Assembly (NCBI GenBank): GCA_019217005.1
Contig: JAHBNG010000132.1
Location: 1-41,859, forward strand
From: Chloroflexi bacterium TSY
GTDB taxonomy: Bacteria > Chloroflexota > Anaerolineae > Caldilineales > Caldilineaceae
Reading direction: 5' to 3'
Length of the DNA: 41,859 bases
Shown here piece by piece: positions 9,602 through 17,606 of this stretch; positions within the stretch are counted from its first letter, which is position 1, and the number at the start of each line of letters is the position of its first letter. The position numbers and the translations under genes were made by a program. The notes under the pieces were generated by a model that saw nothing but the letters and a program-made list of their open reading frames with translations, ran no database searches and was not told where the DNA came from.

Positions 9602-10652
9602 GGTCAAGGCCGTACGCGAAGCGGCTGGCCTGATCGACGTTTCCACGTTAGGGAAGATCAAGCTAACCGGCCCAGGTGTGCCAGAACTACTCAACAAACT
9701 CTATATCAACAGATGGATGAAATTGAGGATTGGTCGAGTTCGCTACGGCATTATGTGTAACAGCGAAGGTGTGGTGATGGATGATGGTGTCACCGCGCGA
9801 CTAAGCGAGACTGAATGGTATATGAGCACCACTTCCTCTGGTGCCGGCGCCGTCTTCGAATGGATCCAGTGGTGGTTGCAATCGGGATGGGGCGATGGCA
9901 TTCATGCGATTCCCTTGACTGATGGATTATCGGCCTTTAATCTGGCTGGTCCCAAGTCGCGCACGATTCTGGCCAAGCTCACAGACAAAGATATCTCCAA
10001 CGACGCCTTTCCCTACATGCATGTGCGAGAGATGAAGGTGGCCAGTGTACCCGCTCGTGTGATGCGCATTGGTTTTACAGGCGAACTTTCGTATGAGATT
10101 CATTGTCCATCTAGCATGGCGCTTCACGTTTGGGAATCTCTGATGGAAGCCGGCGAACCAGATCAGATTATGCCTTTTGGTGTGGAGGCCCAGCGTATCT
10201 TACGCCTGGAAAAAGCACACCTTATTGTGGGGCAAGATACCGATGCAACCAGTGATCCCATCTCTGCGGGACAGGCATGGGCAGTTAAGCTTGACAAGCC
10301 CGACTTCTTAGGACAACGCTCTCTGAAGCGGGTTGCTGAGCATGGCGCCATCGATATGCTGGTCGGTTTCAAAATGGTCGATCAAGGCATTACGCCCGAA
10401 GAAGGCCTGCAGATCGTGACGGACACGCCCATTAGCGAAGCGCATCCCTTGGGAATCAAGATCATCGGGTGGGTTACGTCGAGTCGCTACAGCCCCACCA
10501 TCAACGAGAGCATTGGTCTCTGTTGGTTGCCCACTGAGTTGGCCGAACAAGAGAGGGCCGAGTTCAACATTCGCCGCAACGGAGAACTCATTCGAGCGAA
10601 GGTTCATCATGGGGCGTTTGTGGATCCAGATGGTGGGCGGTTGAGAATCTGA
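9588..10652 (+). CDS. GcvT-type aminomethyltransferase domain of a SoxA/MgdC-like alpha subunit (N-terminally truncated)
   Basis: About 354 residues starting 'NAEVKAVREAAGLIDVSTLGKI'. The words 'AFPYMHVREMKV', 'RIGFTGELSYEIH', 'PFGVEAQRILRLEKAH' and 'VGQDTDATSDP.SAGQAWAVK' are characteristic of the folate-binding C-terminal domain of heterotetrameric sarcosine oxidase alpha and its relatives. This domain takes the formaldehyde-level carbon from the oxidised N-methyl amine and loads it on THF as 5,10-methylene-THF. I regard it as the continuation of the fragment just upstream, separated by a deletion with the short shared word CCGAATGC at the join. The ATG-like start is probably not a genuine initiation site. 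The SoxG-like gene follows 190 bp later. Confidence 0.8.
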   Translation: MPNAEVKAVREAAGLIDVSTLGKIKLTGPGVPELLNKLYINRWMKLRIGRVRYGIMCNSEGVVMDDGVTARLSETEWYMSTTSSGAGAVFEWIQWWLQSGWGDGIHAIPLTDGLSAFNLAGPKSRTILAKLTDKDISNDAFPYMHVREMKVASVPARVMRIGFTGELSYEIHCPSSMALHVWESLMEAGEPDQIMPFGVEAQRILRLEKAHLIVGQDTDATSDPISAGQAWAVKLDKPDFLGQRSLKRVAEHGAIDMLVGFKMVDQGITPEEGLQIVTDTPISEAHPLGIKIIGWVTSSRYSPTINESIGLCWLPTELAEQERAEFNIRRNGELIRAKVHHGAFVDPDGGRLRI

Positions 10653-10724
10653 TAAGTTAAGGATCGTCGAGACAAAGTGTACTTGTAACGAGTCACAACT
10701 CTCATACACTACGGCAGGATGAAT

Positions 10725-10781
10725 AAGATGATTGAGATGATAGGATGTTCATCTCAATCATCCGGTCATCTCAATCATCTT
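10725..10781. repeat. Intergenic inverted repeat
   Basis: AAGATGATTGAGATGA at 10725-10740 is perfectly inverted at 10766-10781 (TCATCTCAATCATCTT). A third copy of the right arm lies at 10749-10763. It can switch between two hairpins and lies between the alpha-subunit piece and the SoxG-like gene. Confidence 0.8.
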
Positions 10782-10842
10782 GTCACGTTCAGCGACTTCT
10801 TGCCCATTGTGCAGGAATGGCTTAAATGAAGAGTGAGAATCA

Positions 10843-11538
10843 ATGAATGTACAACCAACCCGTCTGAGTCCTTTACATGCAACCCATGTGCAGGCTGGGG
10901 CGACGTTATCATTGATTGAGAATTGGCAGGTCGTCACCGCAATTGGGACTGTTGAAGATGAGATTGCCGCGGCCCAAGAGAGTATTGGTATTGCCGATCT
11001 GTCCGACCGGACCAAAATCTTCGTAGATGGTGATGACGCAGGGTCCATGCTCAAGCAGCTTCTGGGAGGGCCAGAGTTGGCTGTGAATCAGGCTACCTAT
11101 CTGGAGACTGCCGGTCTCTACGTGGTGAGTCTGCGCCGAGATCGTTTCTACCTGAGCGGAAGCGCTGGTCGCGAAAGTGACTTGCTGGAACAACTCAATT
11201 CCGCGGCAATTGAGTCCCCAGGTCTCGTGACAGTGACAAATGAGACGGATGCCCGCTCTGAGCTTTTGCTGATTGGACCCCATGCGACCACCTGTTTGAG
11301 TCGAGTCTGCGGGCTGGATTTTTATGACGATGAGTTTCCGGTCTTGGCAGGCAAGCAGACGAGCGTCGCCAAGATCCGCCAACTAATCTTGCGCTGTGAT
11401 CGCGCTGAGCTACCTGCTTATATCATCAGTGGCGGACGATCAAATGCGATTTATCTGTGGGAGACTTTGCTCCAAGCGGGTGGTGATCTGAATATGCAGG
11501 TTATTGGTCGGGAGGCTACTGACTTTCTTTGGAACTGA
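10843..11538 (+). CDS. Sarcosine oxidase gamma-subunit-like (SoxG/MgdD) protein
   Basis: The product has 231 residues and opens 'RLSPLHATHVQAGATLSLIENWQVVTAIGTVEDEI..A..SIGIADLSDRTKI', the pattern of the small GcvT-fold gamma subunit of heterotetrameric sarcosine oxidases (SoxG) and N-methylglutamate dehydrogenase (MgdD). Family length is about 180-230 residues. In known complexes this subunit has no redox centre and supports assembly. It directly follows the alpha-subunit remnant, as in sox/mgd operons. No strong Shine-Dalgarno precedes it (GAGTGAGAA at 10829-10837 is weak). The similarity is recognisable but low, so a stand-alone folate-binding GcvT-like protein is an alternative. Confidence 0.7.
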   Translation: MNVQPTRLSPLHATHVQAGATLSLIENWQVVTAIGTVEDEIAAAQESIGIADLSDRTKIFVDGDDAGSMLKQLLGGPELAVNQATYLETAGLYVVSLRRDRFYLSGSAGRESDLLEQLNSAAIESPGLVTVTNETDARSELLLIGPHATTCLSRVCGLDFYDDEFPVLAGKQTSVAKIRQLILRCDRAELPAYIISGGRSNAIYLWETLLQAGGDLNMQVIGREATDFLWN

Positions 11539-11570
11539 ACAAACAGTAATCGTAACCCACTTAAACTTCG

Positions 11571-11667
11571 GACAATTATGTTCTTCGATCCGATTTAAAT
11601 TTGACATCTTATTTCACTTGCTATAGAATCCCCCAAATTGTCCCATAATCTAGGATTGTCCCATATT
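11571..11667 (+). promoter_or_regulatory. Promoter and probable IclR operator
   Basis: TTGACA at 11601 and TATAGA at 11622 form a candidate promoter with a short 15 bp spacer. Downstream, two direct repeats ATTGTCCCATA(A/T)T start at 11637 and 11655, 18 bp apart. An inverted version (GGACAATTATG) ends at 11580 upstream of the -35. Three sites around one promoter in front of an IclR gene suggest autoregulation; this is inference from position and repetition. Confidence 0.55.
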
Positions 11668-11689
11668 GTAATACTCCTTTTGTGATACA

Positions 11690-12442
11690 ATGGCTGTGCA
11701 ATCTATTGAGCGTACATTTACAATCTTACGCACGATCGCTCAACATCCTACCGGGATCAGTGTGACGGCTCTGGCGGAGCAGACTAAGCTTCACAAGAGC
11801 ACTGTCTCGCGTCTCGTCATTTCATTGGAGGCGGAACGTGCTGTTGAGCGCGACAATGGTTCGCTTCGTATTGGTAATGGGATTGCCGCTCTCGTTGCAT
11901 CATCAATTCATTCCTCAACGCTCAAGACGTTGGCTTACCCCTTTTTGCAACAACTGTCCGACACAACAAACGAAACCGCTGGTTTGTGCGTGCCAGATGG
12001 AGATATGGCCTATTATATCGACCAGGTTTCGAGTGAGCGGACAGTTCAGATTCGTGATTGGACTGGCGATCGGATGCCATTATATGCCGTCTCGTCCGGC
12101 AAGCTTTTTCTGGCCCTTGCTGGTGAGAAGCGGGTTGAAGAGTATTTAGCCCATTCAACCTTAACGCAGTATACCCCTAATACAATTATTGACCCTGACC
12201 ATTTACGTGAGCGTCTGTCCTTAATTCGTGACCAAGGATACGATTGGGCTTTTGAAGAATTTTCAGAAGGTCTGGTGGTCGTGTCTGGACCGATTTACGA
12301 TCACCATCGTCAATTGATCGCGTCGATCTATCTTTGCGGCCCAAGCTTTCGATTTCCTCCCGCAGGACAACAGGATAGAATGACACAACTCGTGGTCGAG
12401 GCATGTCAACAGTTGACCAATCTAATTTGTGAACAGGACTAA
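11690..12442 (+). CDS. IclR family transcriptional regulator
   Basis: The protein has 250 residues. The N-terminal winged helix-turn-helix (SIERTFTILRTIA, then 'ISVTALAEQTKLHKSTVSRLVISLE', residues 4-50) is followed by the effector-binding IclR domain with 'SSGKLFLAL' and 'GYDWAFEEFSEGLVVVSGPIYD' near residues 145-210. IclR proteins usually control a nearby catabolic operon in response to its substrate. Here the likely target is the C1/N-methyl-amine gene set downstream, with metV starting nine bases after the stop. The direct repeats just upstream are the candidate operator. ATG at 11690 lacks a clear Shine-Dalgarno, so leaderless or weak initiation is possible. Confidence 0.9.
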   Translation: MAVQSIERTFTILRTIAQHPTGISVTALAEQTKLHKSTVSRLVISLEAERAVERDNGSLRIGNGIAALVASSIHSSTLKTLAYPFLQQLSDTTNETAGLCVPDGDMAYYIDQVSSERTVQIRDWTGDRMPLYAVSSGKLFLALAGEKRVEEYLAHSTLTQYTPNTIIDPDHLRERLSLIRDQGYDWAFEEFSEGLVVVSGPIYDHHRQLIASIYLCGPSFRFPPAGQQDRMTQLVVEACQQLTNLICEQD

Positions 12443-12450
12443 TACCAAAG

Positions 12451-12978
12451 ATGACGGTCCAAATGAAGGAAGCAAAACGATGGCCTGGTAGCGAATGGTT
12501 GAAAGATCATCCTCGACTGCTTGAGATCATCTACGATGGTTCTAAAGCTGTACTTCAGCGAATGCATCCGCTGATGAAACGTATCAATCCATCTTTGGCT
12601 GATAAGCTGATGATCTGGAACGAAGAGATTGTCAAAGGATACATCTTCAATTGCCAGATGTGTGGGCAATGTATTCTGCATAGCACCGGCATGACCTGCC
12701 CCATGAACTGTCCCAAGAATCTGCGCAATGGCCCCTGTGGTGGTGTGAGAGCGAATGGTCATTGTGAGGTTATTCCTGAGATGCCTTGCGTTTGGGTACA
12801 GGCTTGGGAACGCAGTCGCGGCATGGCGACTTACAGAGATGAGATTCAGCTTTTACAGCCTCCGGTTAATCGCCAATTACAAGGTACATCCGCTTGGACG
12901 AATATGTTTGAAGGCATCGATCAGCAGCATCAGGTTGGTTGGGTGCCCCTATCGGACCTTTTAGAAAATCACGAATAG
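12451..12978 (+). CDS. MetV-like zinc-binding methylene-THF reductase C-terminal domain protein
   Basis: The protein has 175 residues. The centre carries the cysteine cluster 'CQMCGQCILHSTGMTCPMNC' followed by 'CPKNLRNGPCGG....GHCEV' and 'MPCVW', the signature of the MTHFR C-terminal domain family (MetV in acetogens). MetV partners MetF in Wood-Ljungdahl-type methylene-THF reductases and binds metal, probably an iron-sulfur cluster or zinc, to help electron transfer. It starts nine bases after the IclR stop and is followed by the MetF-like gene, the same order as metV-metF pairs. This pairing supports an anaerobic-type or C1-oxidising MTHFR rather than the stand-alone biosynthetic enzyme. Confidence 0.85.
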   Translation: MTVQMKEAKRWPGSEWLKDHPRLLEIIYDGSKAVLQRMHPLMKRINPSLADKLMIWNEEIVKGYIFNCQMCGQCILHSTGMTCPMNCPKNLRNGPCGGVRANGHCEVIPEMPCVWVQAWERSRGMATYRDEIQLLQPPVNRQLQGTSAWTNMFEGIDQQHQVGWVPLSDLLENHE

Positions 12979-13050
12979 TACACGGGCCCCACGATATTCT
13001 ACCCAAATTTCGGTTGCAGTGTAGCAAGCCGTTTCTGGAGCAAGAGATGA

Positions 13051-14139
13051 TTGATGAATAACAACGGACAGTTTGAGCTACCGGACGTTACACGGATTCT
13101 GAGTCAACCTCGGTTCTCTACAAACATGACCTCACGACCGTTGCGCGCCAATAGCCGTTTGGAACGTGTATTGCGTTCGGGACGTTTCGCTGTGACGGCG
13201 GAGATTCATGCGCCAGACAGCGCAGATCCAGCCGATCTGTACAAGAACGCTTTGGTCTTGTCTGAGGTGTGTGACGGTATCAATGCCACAGATGGTTCAG
13301 GTGCCCATTGTCACATGAGCAGTTTGGCCTGTTCTGCGCTGATGCTTCAGGCTGGCTACGAGCCGGTCTTCCAGATGGGTTGCCGTGACCGTAACCGCAT
13401 TGCAATTCAGGGCGATTTGTTGGGCGCTGCGGCGCTTGGCGTACAGAATGTACTCTGTCTGACGGGTGATGATGTAACGGCGGGTGATCAGCCCGAAGCC
13501 AAACGAGTCTTCGATTTCGATTGTATGCATCTGTTGCGGACAGCCCGCATTATGCGTGATAGGGGAATGTTTTTAAGTGGACGGAAATTAACCACAGCCC
13601 CTCGCTTCTTTTTAGGTGCGGCCTCAAATCCCTTTGTTCCCCCTTTTGATTGGCGTCCGCTACGGTTGGCAAAGAAGATCGAAGCCGGTGCTGATTTTAT
13701 TCAGACTCAATACTGTTTTGACATTCCTCGCATGGTAGAATTTATGGGACGCGTGCGGGATATGGGACTGCATGAGCAGGTCTATATCCTCGTAGGCGTT
13801 GGTCCATTGCGCTCTGAGAAAGCAGCCGAGTTCATGCGAACAAAGGTCCCTGGCGTCTGGATTCCTGATGAGATAGTAGAGCGATTGGCAAAGACACCCA
13901 AAAAACAGAGGCTTGAAGAAGGCAAAAAGATCTGCATCGAAATGATCCAGCAAATTCGTGAGATAGAGGGGATACACGGTGTACACATTATGGCCTTTCG
14001 ACAGGAAAAGACGGTTGCCGAAATCGTGCAGCGAGCAGGACTTTTGCCGCGCAAAACAAATCGTCCTCGACGGACGCGCCATGAGGCAAATAAACGTCTT
14101 GACGTAGCGGATGACAGTGTGTCCAGTATAAGATCATGA
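13051..14139 (+). CDS. metF: Methylenetetrahydrofolate reductase (MetF-like)
   Basis: About 362 residues with a MTHFR TIM barrel: 'GRFAVTAEIHAPDSAD' (catalytic Glu region), 'GINATDGSGAHCHMSSLACS', 'MGCRDRNRIAIQGDLLGAAALGVQNVLCLTGDD' and 'GADFIQTQYCFDIPRMVEFM' (flavin and folate contacts). It interconverts 5,10-methylene-THF and 5-methyl-THF, linking to the corrinoid protein later in the cluster. Start is TTG 13051 or ATG 13054; the spacing to GGAG at 13037 is long for both. Its stop overlaps the next start by four bases (ATGA at 14136), so the two are translationally coupled. The C-terminal basic tail (RKTNRPRRTRHEANKR) is unusual. Confidence 0.92.
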   Translation: MMNNNGQFELPDVTRILSQPRFSTNMTSRPLRANSRLERVLRSGRFAVTAEIHAPDSADPADLYKNALVLSEVCDGINATDGSGAHCHMSSLACSALMLQAGYEPVFQMGCRDRNRIAIQGDLLGAAALGVQNVLCLTGDDVTAGDQPEAKRVFDFDCMHLLRTARIMRDRGMFLSGRKLTTAPRFFLGAASNPFVPPFDWRPLRLAKKIEAGADFIQTQYCFDIPRMVEFMGRVRDMGLHEQVYILVGVGPLRSEKAAEFMRTKVPGVWIPDEIVERLAKTPKKQRLEEGKKICIEMIQQIREIEGIHGVHIMAFRQEKTVAEIVQRAGLLPRKTNRPRRTRHEANKRLDVADDSVSSIRS

Positions 14140-15311
14140 AAACTGACTATCAATATATTGTGATTGGCTGTGGTGGGCTCGGCAGCGGCGCGCTGTATTG
14201 GCTGTCGCGACATGTTGGGGCTGACGTTCTTGGGCTTGAGCAGTTCAATCTTTTTCATCACAACGGTGGTTCGCAAGATCGCTCGCGTATTATTAGACAT
14301 TATTATCACAAAGACCATTATGCCCAGTTGACTCCACATGCATACCGCGCATGGGAAACTGTAGAGGAAGAATCGGGAATACAGATTGTCCACAAGGTTG
14401 GCGGGGTGCTACTGGCTTATGTGGACACACCGCAGCGCGCATCCGTTGAACGATATGCAGCGTCACTTGATTTTCTTCGTATGGATTACGAATGGCTTAC
14501 GACAGATGAATTACGTTATCGCTATCCACAGTTTCGACCGCAACGTGAAACCACTGTTTGCTATCATAGAGAGACAGGACTTGTGGATCCGGCTTTTGGG
14601 AATGCCTCTCATATCGCGCTTGCACGTGGGTATGGAGCGACAATTTTAGAGAAGTGCCAAGTAAATCGGATTACGCCAGATGACGATGGTGTATTGGTTG
14701 AAACCGAGCAGGGGCGCTTCCACTGTCGCAAGCTGATTGTCACGTCGGGGGCGTGGACGAACAATGTATTGGAAACGGTCGGCTTCTCGTTACCCTTACG
14801 CGTTACTCAGGAACAGGTGACATATTTTGCGACACCTCATCTCAAGGAATTCGGGATTGGTCGCTTTCCTGTCTTTCAATGGAAGACTGATTACAATATT
14901 TATGGATTCCCTGTTTACGGCGAAGTTGCAACAAAGGCAGCAATCGATAATACGGGACGAGAGACAACCGCAGAACTACGTACGTTTGAACCAGATATGG
15001 CTCGTGAAGCACAATTGCGTAGCTTCTTGGAGATTGTTATCCCCAATTTTGTGGGGCCTACGCTTTATACGAAGACTTGTCTCTATACCATGCCACCCGA
15101 TAGAGAATTTGTTCTTGATTTTTTGCCTGAATATCCGAATATTCTTGTTGCAGTTGGGGCAGGCCACGCCTACAAGTTTGCGAGCTTTCTGGGTCAAGTT
15201 TTAAGTGAGCTGGCTATTGATGGAGCAACGACACATGATATTTCACATTTTATCCTACAACGTAGGGCACTTGAGGAGCCAGATTGGTCGGAGGGGCAGA
15301 GGTACTACTGA
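14136..15311 (+). CDS. Monomeric sarcosine oxidase-like FAD-dependent oxidoreductase
   Basis: The protein has 391 residues. A Rossmann FAD motif starts at residue 9 (IGCGGLGSGALYWLS), 'GSQDRSRIIRHYY' follows at 46-58, and 'CLYTMPPDREFVLD' near residue 317 supplies the Cys that forms the covalent 8-alpha-S-cysteinyl FAD link in MSOX and N-methyltryptophan oxidase. 'GAGHAYKFASFLGQVLSELA' is the conserved C-terminal segment. Such enzymes oxidatively demethylate secondary or tertiary amino acids (sarcosine, dimethylglycine, N-methyltryptophan), giving formaldehyde and peroxide. Coupled to metF by a 4 bp overlap. Substrate is inferred; an N-methyl amino acid fits the cluster. Confidence 0.9.
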   Translation: MKTDYQYIVIGCGGLGSGALYWLSRHVGADVLGLEQFNLFHHNGGSQDRSRIIRHYYHKDHYAQLTPHAYRAWETVEEESGIQIVHKVGGVLLAYVDTPQRASVERYAASLDFLRMDYEWLTTDELRYRYPQFRPQRETTVCYHRETGLVDPAFGNASHIALARGYGATILEKCQVNRITPDDDGVLVETEQGRFHCRKLIVTSGAWTNNVLETVGFSLPLRVTQEQVTYFATPHLKEFGIGRFPVFQWKTDYNIYGFPVYGEVATKAAIDNTGRETTAELRTFEPDMAREAQLRSFLEIVIPNFVGPTLYTKTCLYTMPPDREFVLDFLPEYPNILVAVGAGHAYKFASFLGQVLSELAIDGATTHDISHFILQRRALEEPDWSEGQRYY

Positions 15312-15594
15312 ATAAGAGCTTGACGATGGAATCGATTCCAGAACGAGTATTGACTCGCAGCGCTGCTTATTTGATTTTGCAACGTGAGAACGAAATCCTA
15401 ATGCTACGGCGCTTTAACACGGGCTATAAAGATGGCCACTATAGTTTCATTGCTGGTCATGTTGAGCAGAATGAATCGGTGCTAGAGACAATTATGCGTG
15501 AAGCCAGAGAAGAAGCAGGGGTGATTGTGACTTCCAAGAATTTACGTTTTGCACATATCTCTCATCGTCACAGTGATGATGGACTTGTCTATTA

Positions 15595-17092
15595 CTTTAC
15601 TTTCTGGTAAAAGAAAAGAGATGAGGTGAGAAATGTGACAAAAAGCGGTTAGCAGTTCATCCTAAAGGTAGAGAACCCAAAAAGGAGGAAGGAATGCTAA
15701 CCGCGCCAGAAATAACTATAGCAGTACTGATGAATGTATTGCAAGTAACGCCGATGGGAACAAACGTAAATGTAATGCGTCTGATGTGGGCAATGCTGAA
15801 TGGGTCGTTTCTGAAAAGTCGAGGAGCAATCCATAGCGCATTGAAAGAAAGCGGGTTTGAAGATGAGGAGCTCCGGCGAAGCTGGTGGAGCTTTCGATAT
15901 GGATCATGGGATATCACAAGTCTGCTGGGGTCGTGGCAAGAAGAAGTGGAAAGAGGAATGGGAGGCAAAAAAGTTAGAAGGGTACCGAGTGAAAAGCATA
16001 GATATCACAGGGTTCTGGCGACCGAAGCTGCAAGGGAAAGTGAACCGACTCTATAACTCAACGGCTCGTCGGGCATTGCCCGCGATCATCTTTGGAGTGA
16101 TGATAAGCTCGGGGGAGATAGGCGGGAAGCGAGTGCCACTGCTCAAGGCAATCATGAGATGCACGGTTGGAACAAAGGAAAGTGAGTTTCGGAAAAAGCT
16201 GCTGAAAGAGACGAAGAAATCACTGGAGTCAGACGAAGTGGCGGTGGTCGATGCCGGGTTTACAATCAGAGAAATGCTAGAAAGCGGCATAGACCGATTT
16301 GTCCTGCGGGAAGCGATTAACTGCACAGTGCGCCGCAATGAGTTACCCAAACGCAAAGAAAAGGCAGACCACCTGAATATGGTGATATTGTGCGACCGCT
16401 CTCTCGCAGCTATAAGGGAAAGCGACTCGAGGCTACAACTCCGGACTCGTCTGGTCGCTTTCTCTATAGTGGTCGCCTGATTTGCTATCAAGCATGGCAC
16501 AATCTCGTCCCCAGAACAACCAAGGTGGATACAGCCAACCGTACCTACTCGATTTACGTCATTCAGGATCCGGCCTACAACACACCTTTGGTTTTGGCGA
16601 CCGTTATGACTTTGCAGCCTGAAACCATTTATCTTGTCTACCTGGAACGCTGGCCTGTTGAACATCCCCCCTTGGCTTCCAAGCAGATGATTGGCTTACA
16701 TCGTCAATTTGTTCATGCCGATGAGGCTTGTTTCTGCTTACCTGAACTGGGGCTGCTGGCTGGCAATCTTCTTTCCCATTTAGCCGCTTCTCTTCCTCCC
16801 ATACCGACTGGCTACTGGGATCGAGAGCCTCAAGCCACTCCCGGCAGGCTGCGCCGTGTTCTCTCGAGTGCTCTTTTTCCAACTCCTGACCAACTCGACC
16901 CTGACTTTCGGAAAAAGGCCTCGGTTTCACACCATTTCCCTAAAGGCGTTCTCGCTCATCGCTGCCTCAATGCCGCTGCTTAAACTAGCCGAGCACTATT
17001 TTTACATTTTATCCCGTTTTTTCAGGGTGGATTCTTTTTTCCGCCCCTTTCGGTTTGCCCTTTGTCACTCAAGCCTTTACCAGAAAGTAAAG
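15595..17092 (+). mobile_element. IS4-superfamily insertion sequence, copy 2 (1498 bp) with 5 bp target duplication
   Basis: The ends are CTTTACTTTCTGGTAAA inverted repeats. The element is flanked by TATTA at 15590-15594 and 17093-17097, and excising it restores the NUDIX frame, which proves the borders. It has the same orientation as copy 1, 11.6 kb upstream. Confidence 0.95.
15694..16983 (+). pseudogene. IS4-like transposase, copy 2, two frameshifts
   Basis: Three frames together form the transposase. The first covers residues 1 to about 88 (ending 'SWQEEVER', then shifted by an extra A). The second runs from 'EWEAKKLEGYRVKSIDITGFWRP' to 'NELPKRKEK' (then one A short). The third runs from 'MRPLSRSYKGKRLEA' to the stop at 16983. 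Asp residues in 'SIDITGF' and 'VVDAGF' and the exact Y-2-R-3-E-6-K signature in 'YLERWPVEHPPLASK' place it in the IS4 superfamily of DDE transposases. About 425 residues when repaired from copy 1. Confidence 0.88.
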
Positions 17093-17310
17093 TATTACGA
17101 CTTCTATTTTTGTGCGGACCAGTGGCACGGTATGATTTGTAATCTGGAGCCAGAGAAGTGTGATGATTTGCGCTGGTTTCCGCTTACTCAATTGCCAGAT
17201 AATACGATCCCATATATTAAGACGGTGACTGAGAAGATCTTTTTCCAAAAAGAGCCATTTAGTGTCTATGGTTGGGCCGAGCGATAGCAGTAGTAGTGAG
17301 AGCCTAAAGG

Positions 17311-17492
17311 TATAATAGTGACATTTGTCACCCTAATTGACAATTTCAAGGGTTTGTAGAGGGTTCGCACCTCAAATTTGTCATGTTGTAACCTTTTTGA
17401 CGCTAACAGACCCTCAGAGGTGTTCTAAGGACTCGCTTGTATAGGGTTTGAACACCCAAAATCAGGGACCAAGGTGACAAATGTCACTATAC
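17311..17492. repeat. Miniature inverted-repeat element with GTGACA-TT-TGTCAC ends
   Basis: Left arm ATAGTGACATTTGTCACC at 17315 and right arm GGTGACAAATGTCACTAT ending 17490 are perfect inverses, and each is itself a palindrome. About 180 bp with no coding. It lies between the NUDIX 3' end and the corrinoid gene. Confidence 0.75.
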
Positions 17493-17509
17493 GTAATATG
17501 AGATAATTT

Positions 17510-17590
17510 AGAACCTATCGAAAAGTGGTTGTGAGTCTGACCCACCTCTCGGGTAAGAATAGATCGTCACAGAATTTTTCGGATATGCAC
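17510..17590 (+). repeat. CCTATC(C)GAAAAG-family palindromic element, copy 1
   Basis: Left end GAACCTATCGAAAAGTGG and right end TTTTTCGGATATGCAC are inverted. The interior GTGAGTCTGACC...TCTCGGGTAAGAAT...CGTCACAGAA matches copies at 18491-18640 and, inverted, at 31849-31920. It ends three bases before the ribosome-binding site of the corrinoid gene and so forms part of its leader. Confidence 0.8.
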
Positions 17591-17606
17591 TTAAGGAGTT
17601 TAGGTA

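Larger units (their letters stand above)
15326..17287 (+). pseudogene. NUDIX hydrolase gene split by IS copy 2
   Basis: The 5' part (15326-15594) encodes MESIPERVLTRSAAYLIL and a perfect NUDIX box: G, five residues, E, seven residues, then REAREEAGV. The 3' part resumes at 17098. Deleting the insertion plus one TATTA copy joins 'GLVY' to 'YDFYFCADQW' in frame and runs to the stop at 17287, giving about 155 residues ending 'FSVYGWAER'. Before the insertion this was a pyrophosphohydrolase of the MutT/ADP-ribose type, substrate unknown. It starts 15 bases after the flavoenzyme gene, so it belonged to the same operon. The insertion is likely polar on anything transcribed beyond it. Confidence 0.92.

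Noticed and set aside
8499..10652. A natural amidotransferase-SoxA fusion protein
   Set aside because: The joins change reading frame twice and skip conserved parts of the alpha subunit, so deletion or misassembly is a better explanation than a designed fusion.
2525..17092. Composite transposon made of the two IS copies
   Set aside because: Copy 2 has its own private target duplication, and the outer flanks of the pair (TTTAT at 2520-2524, TATTA at 17093-17097) do not match, so the pair did not move as one unit.
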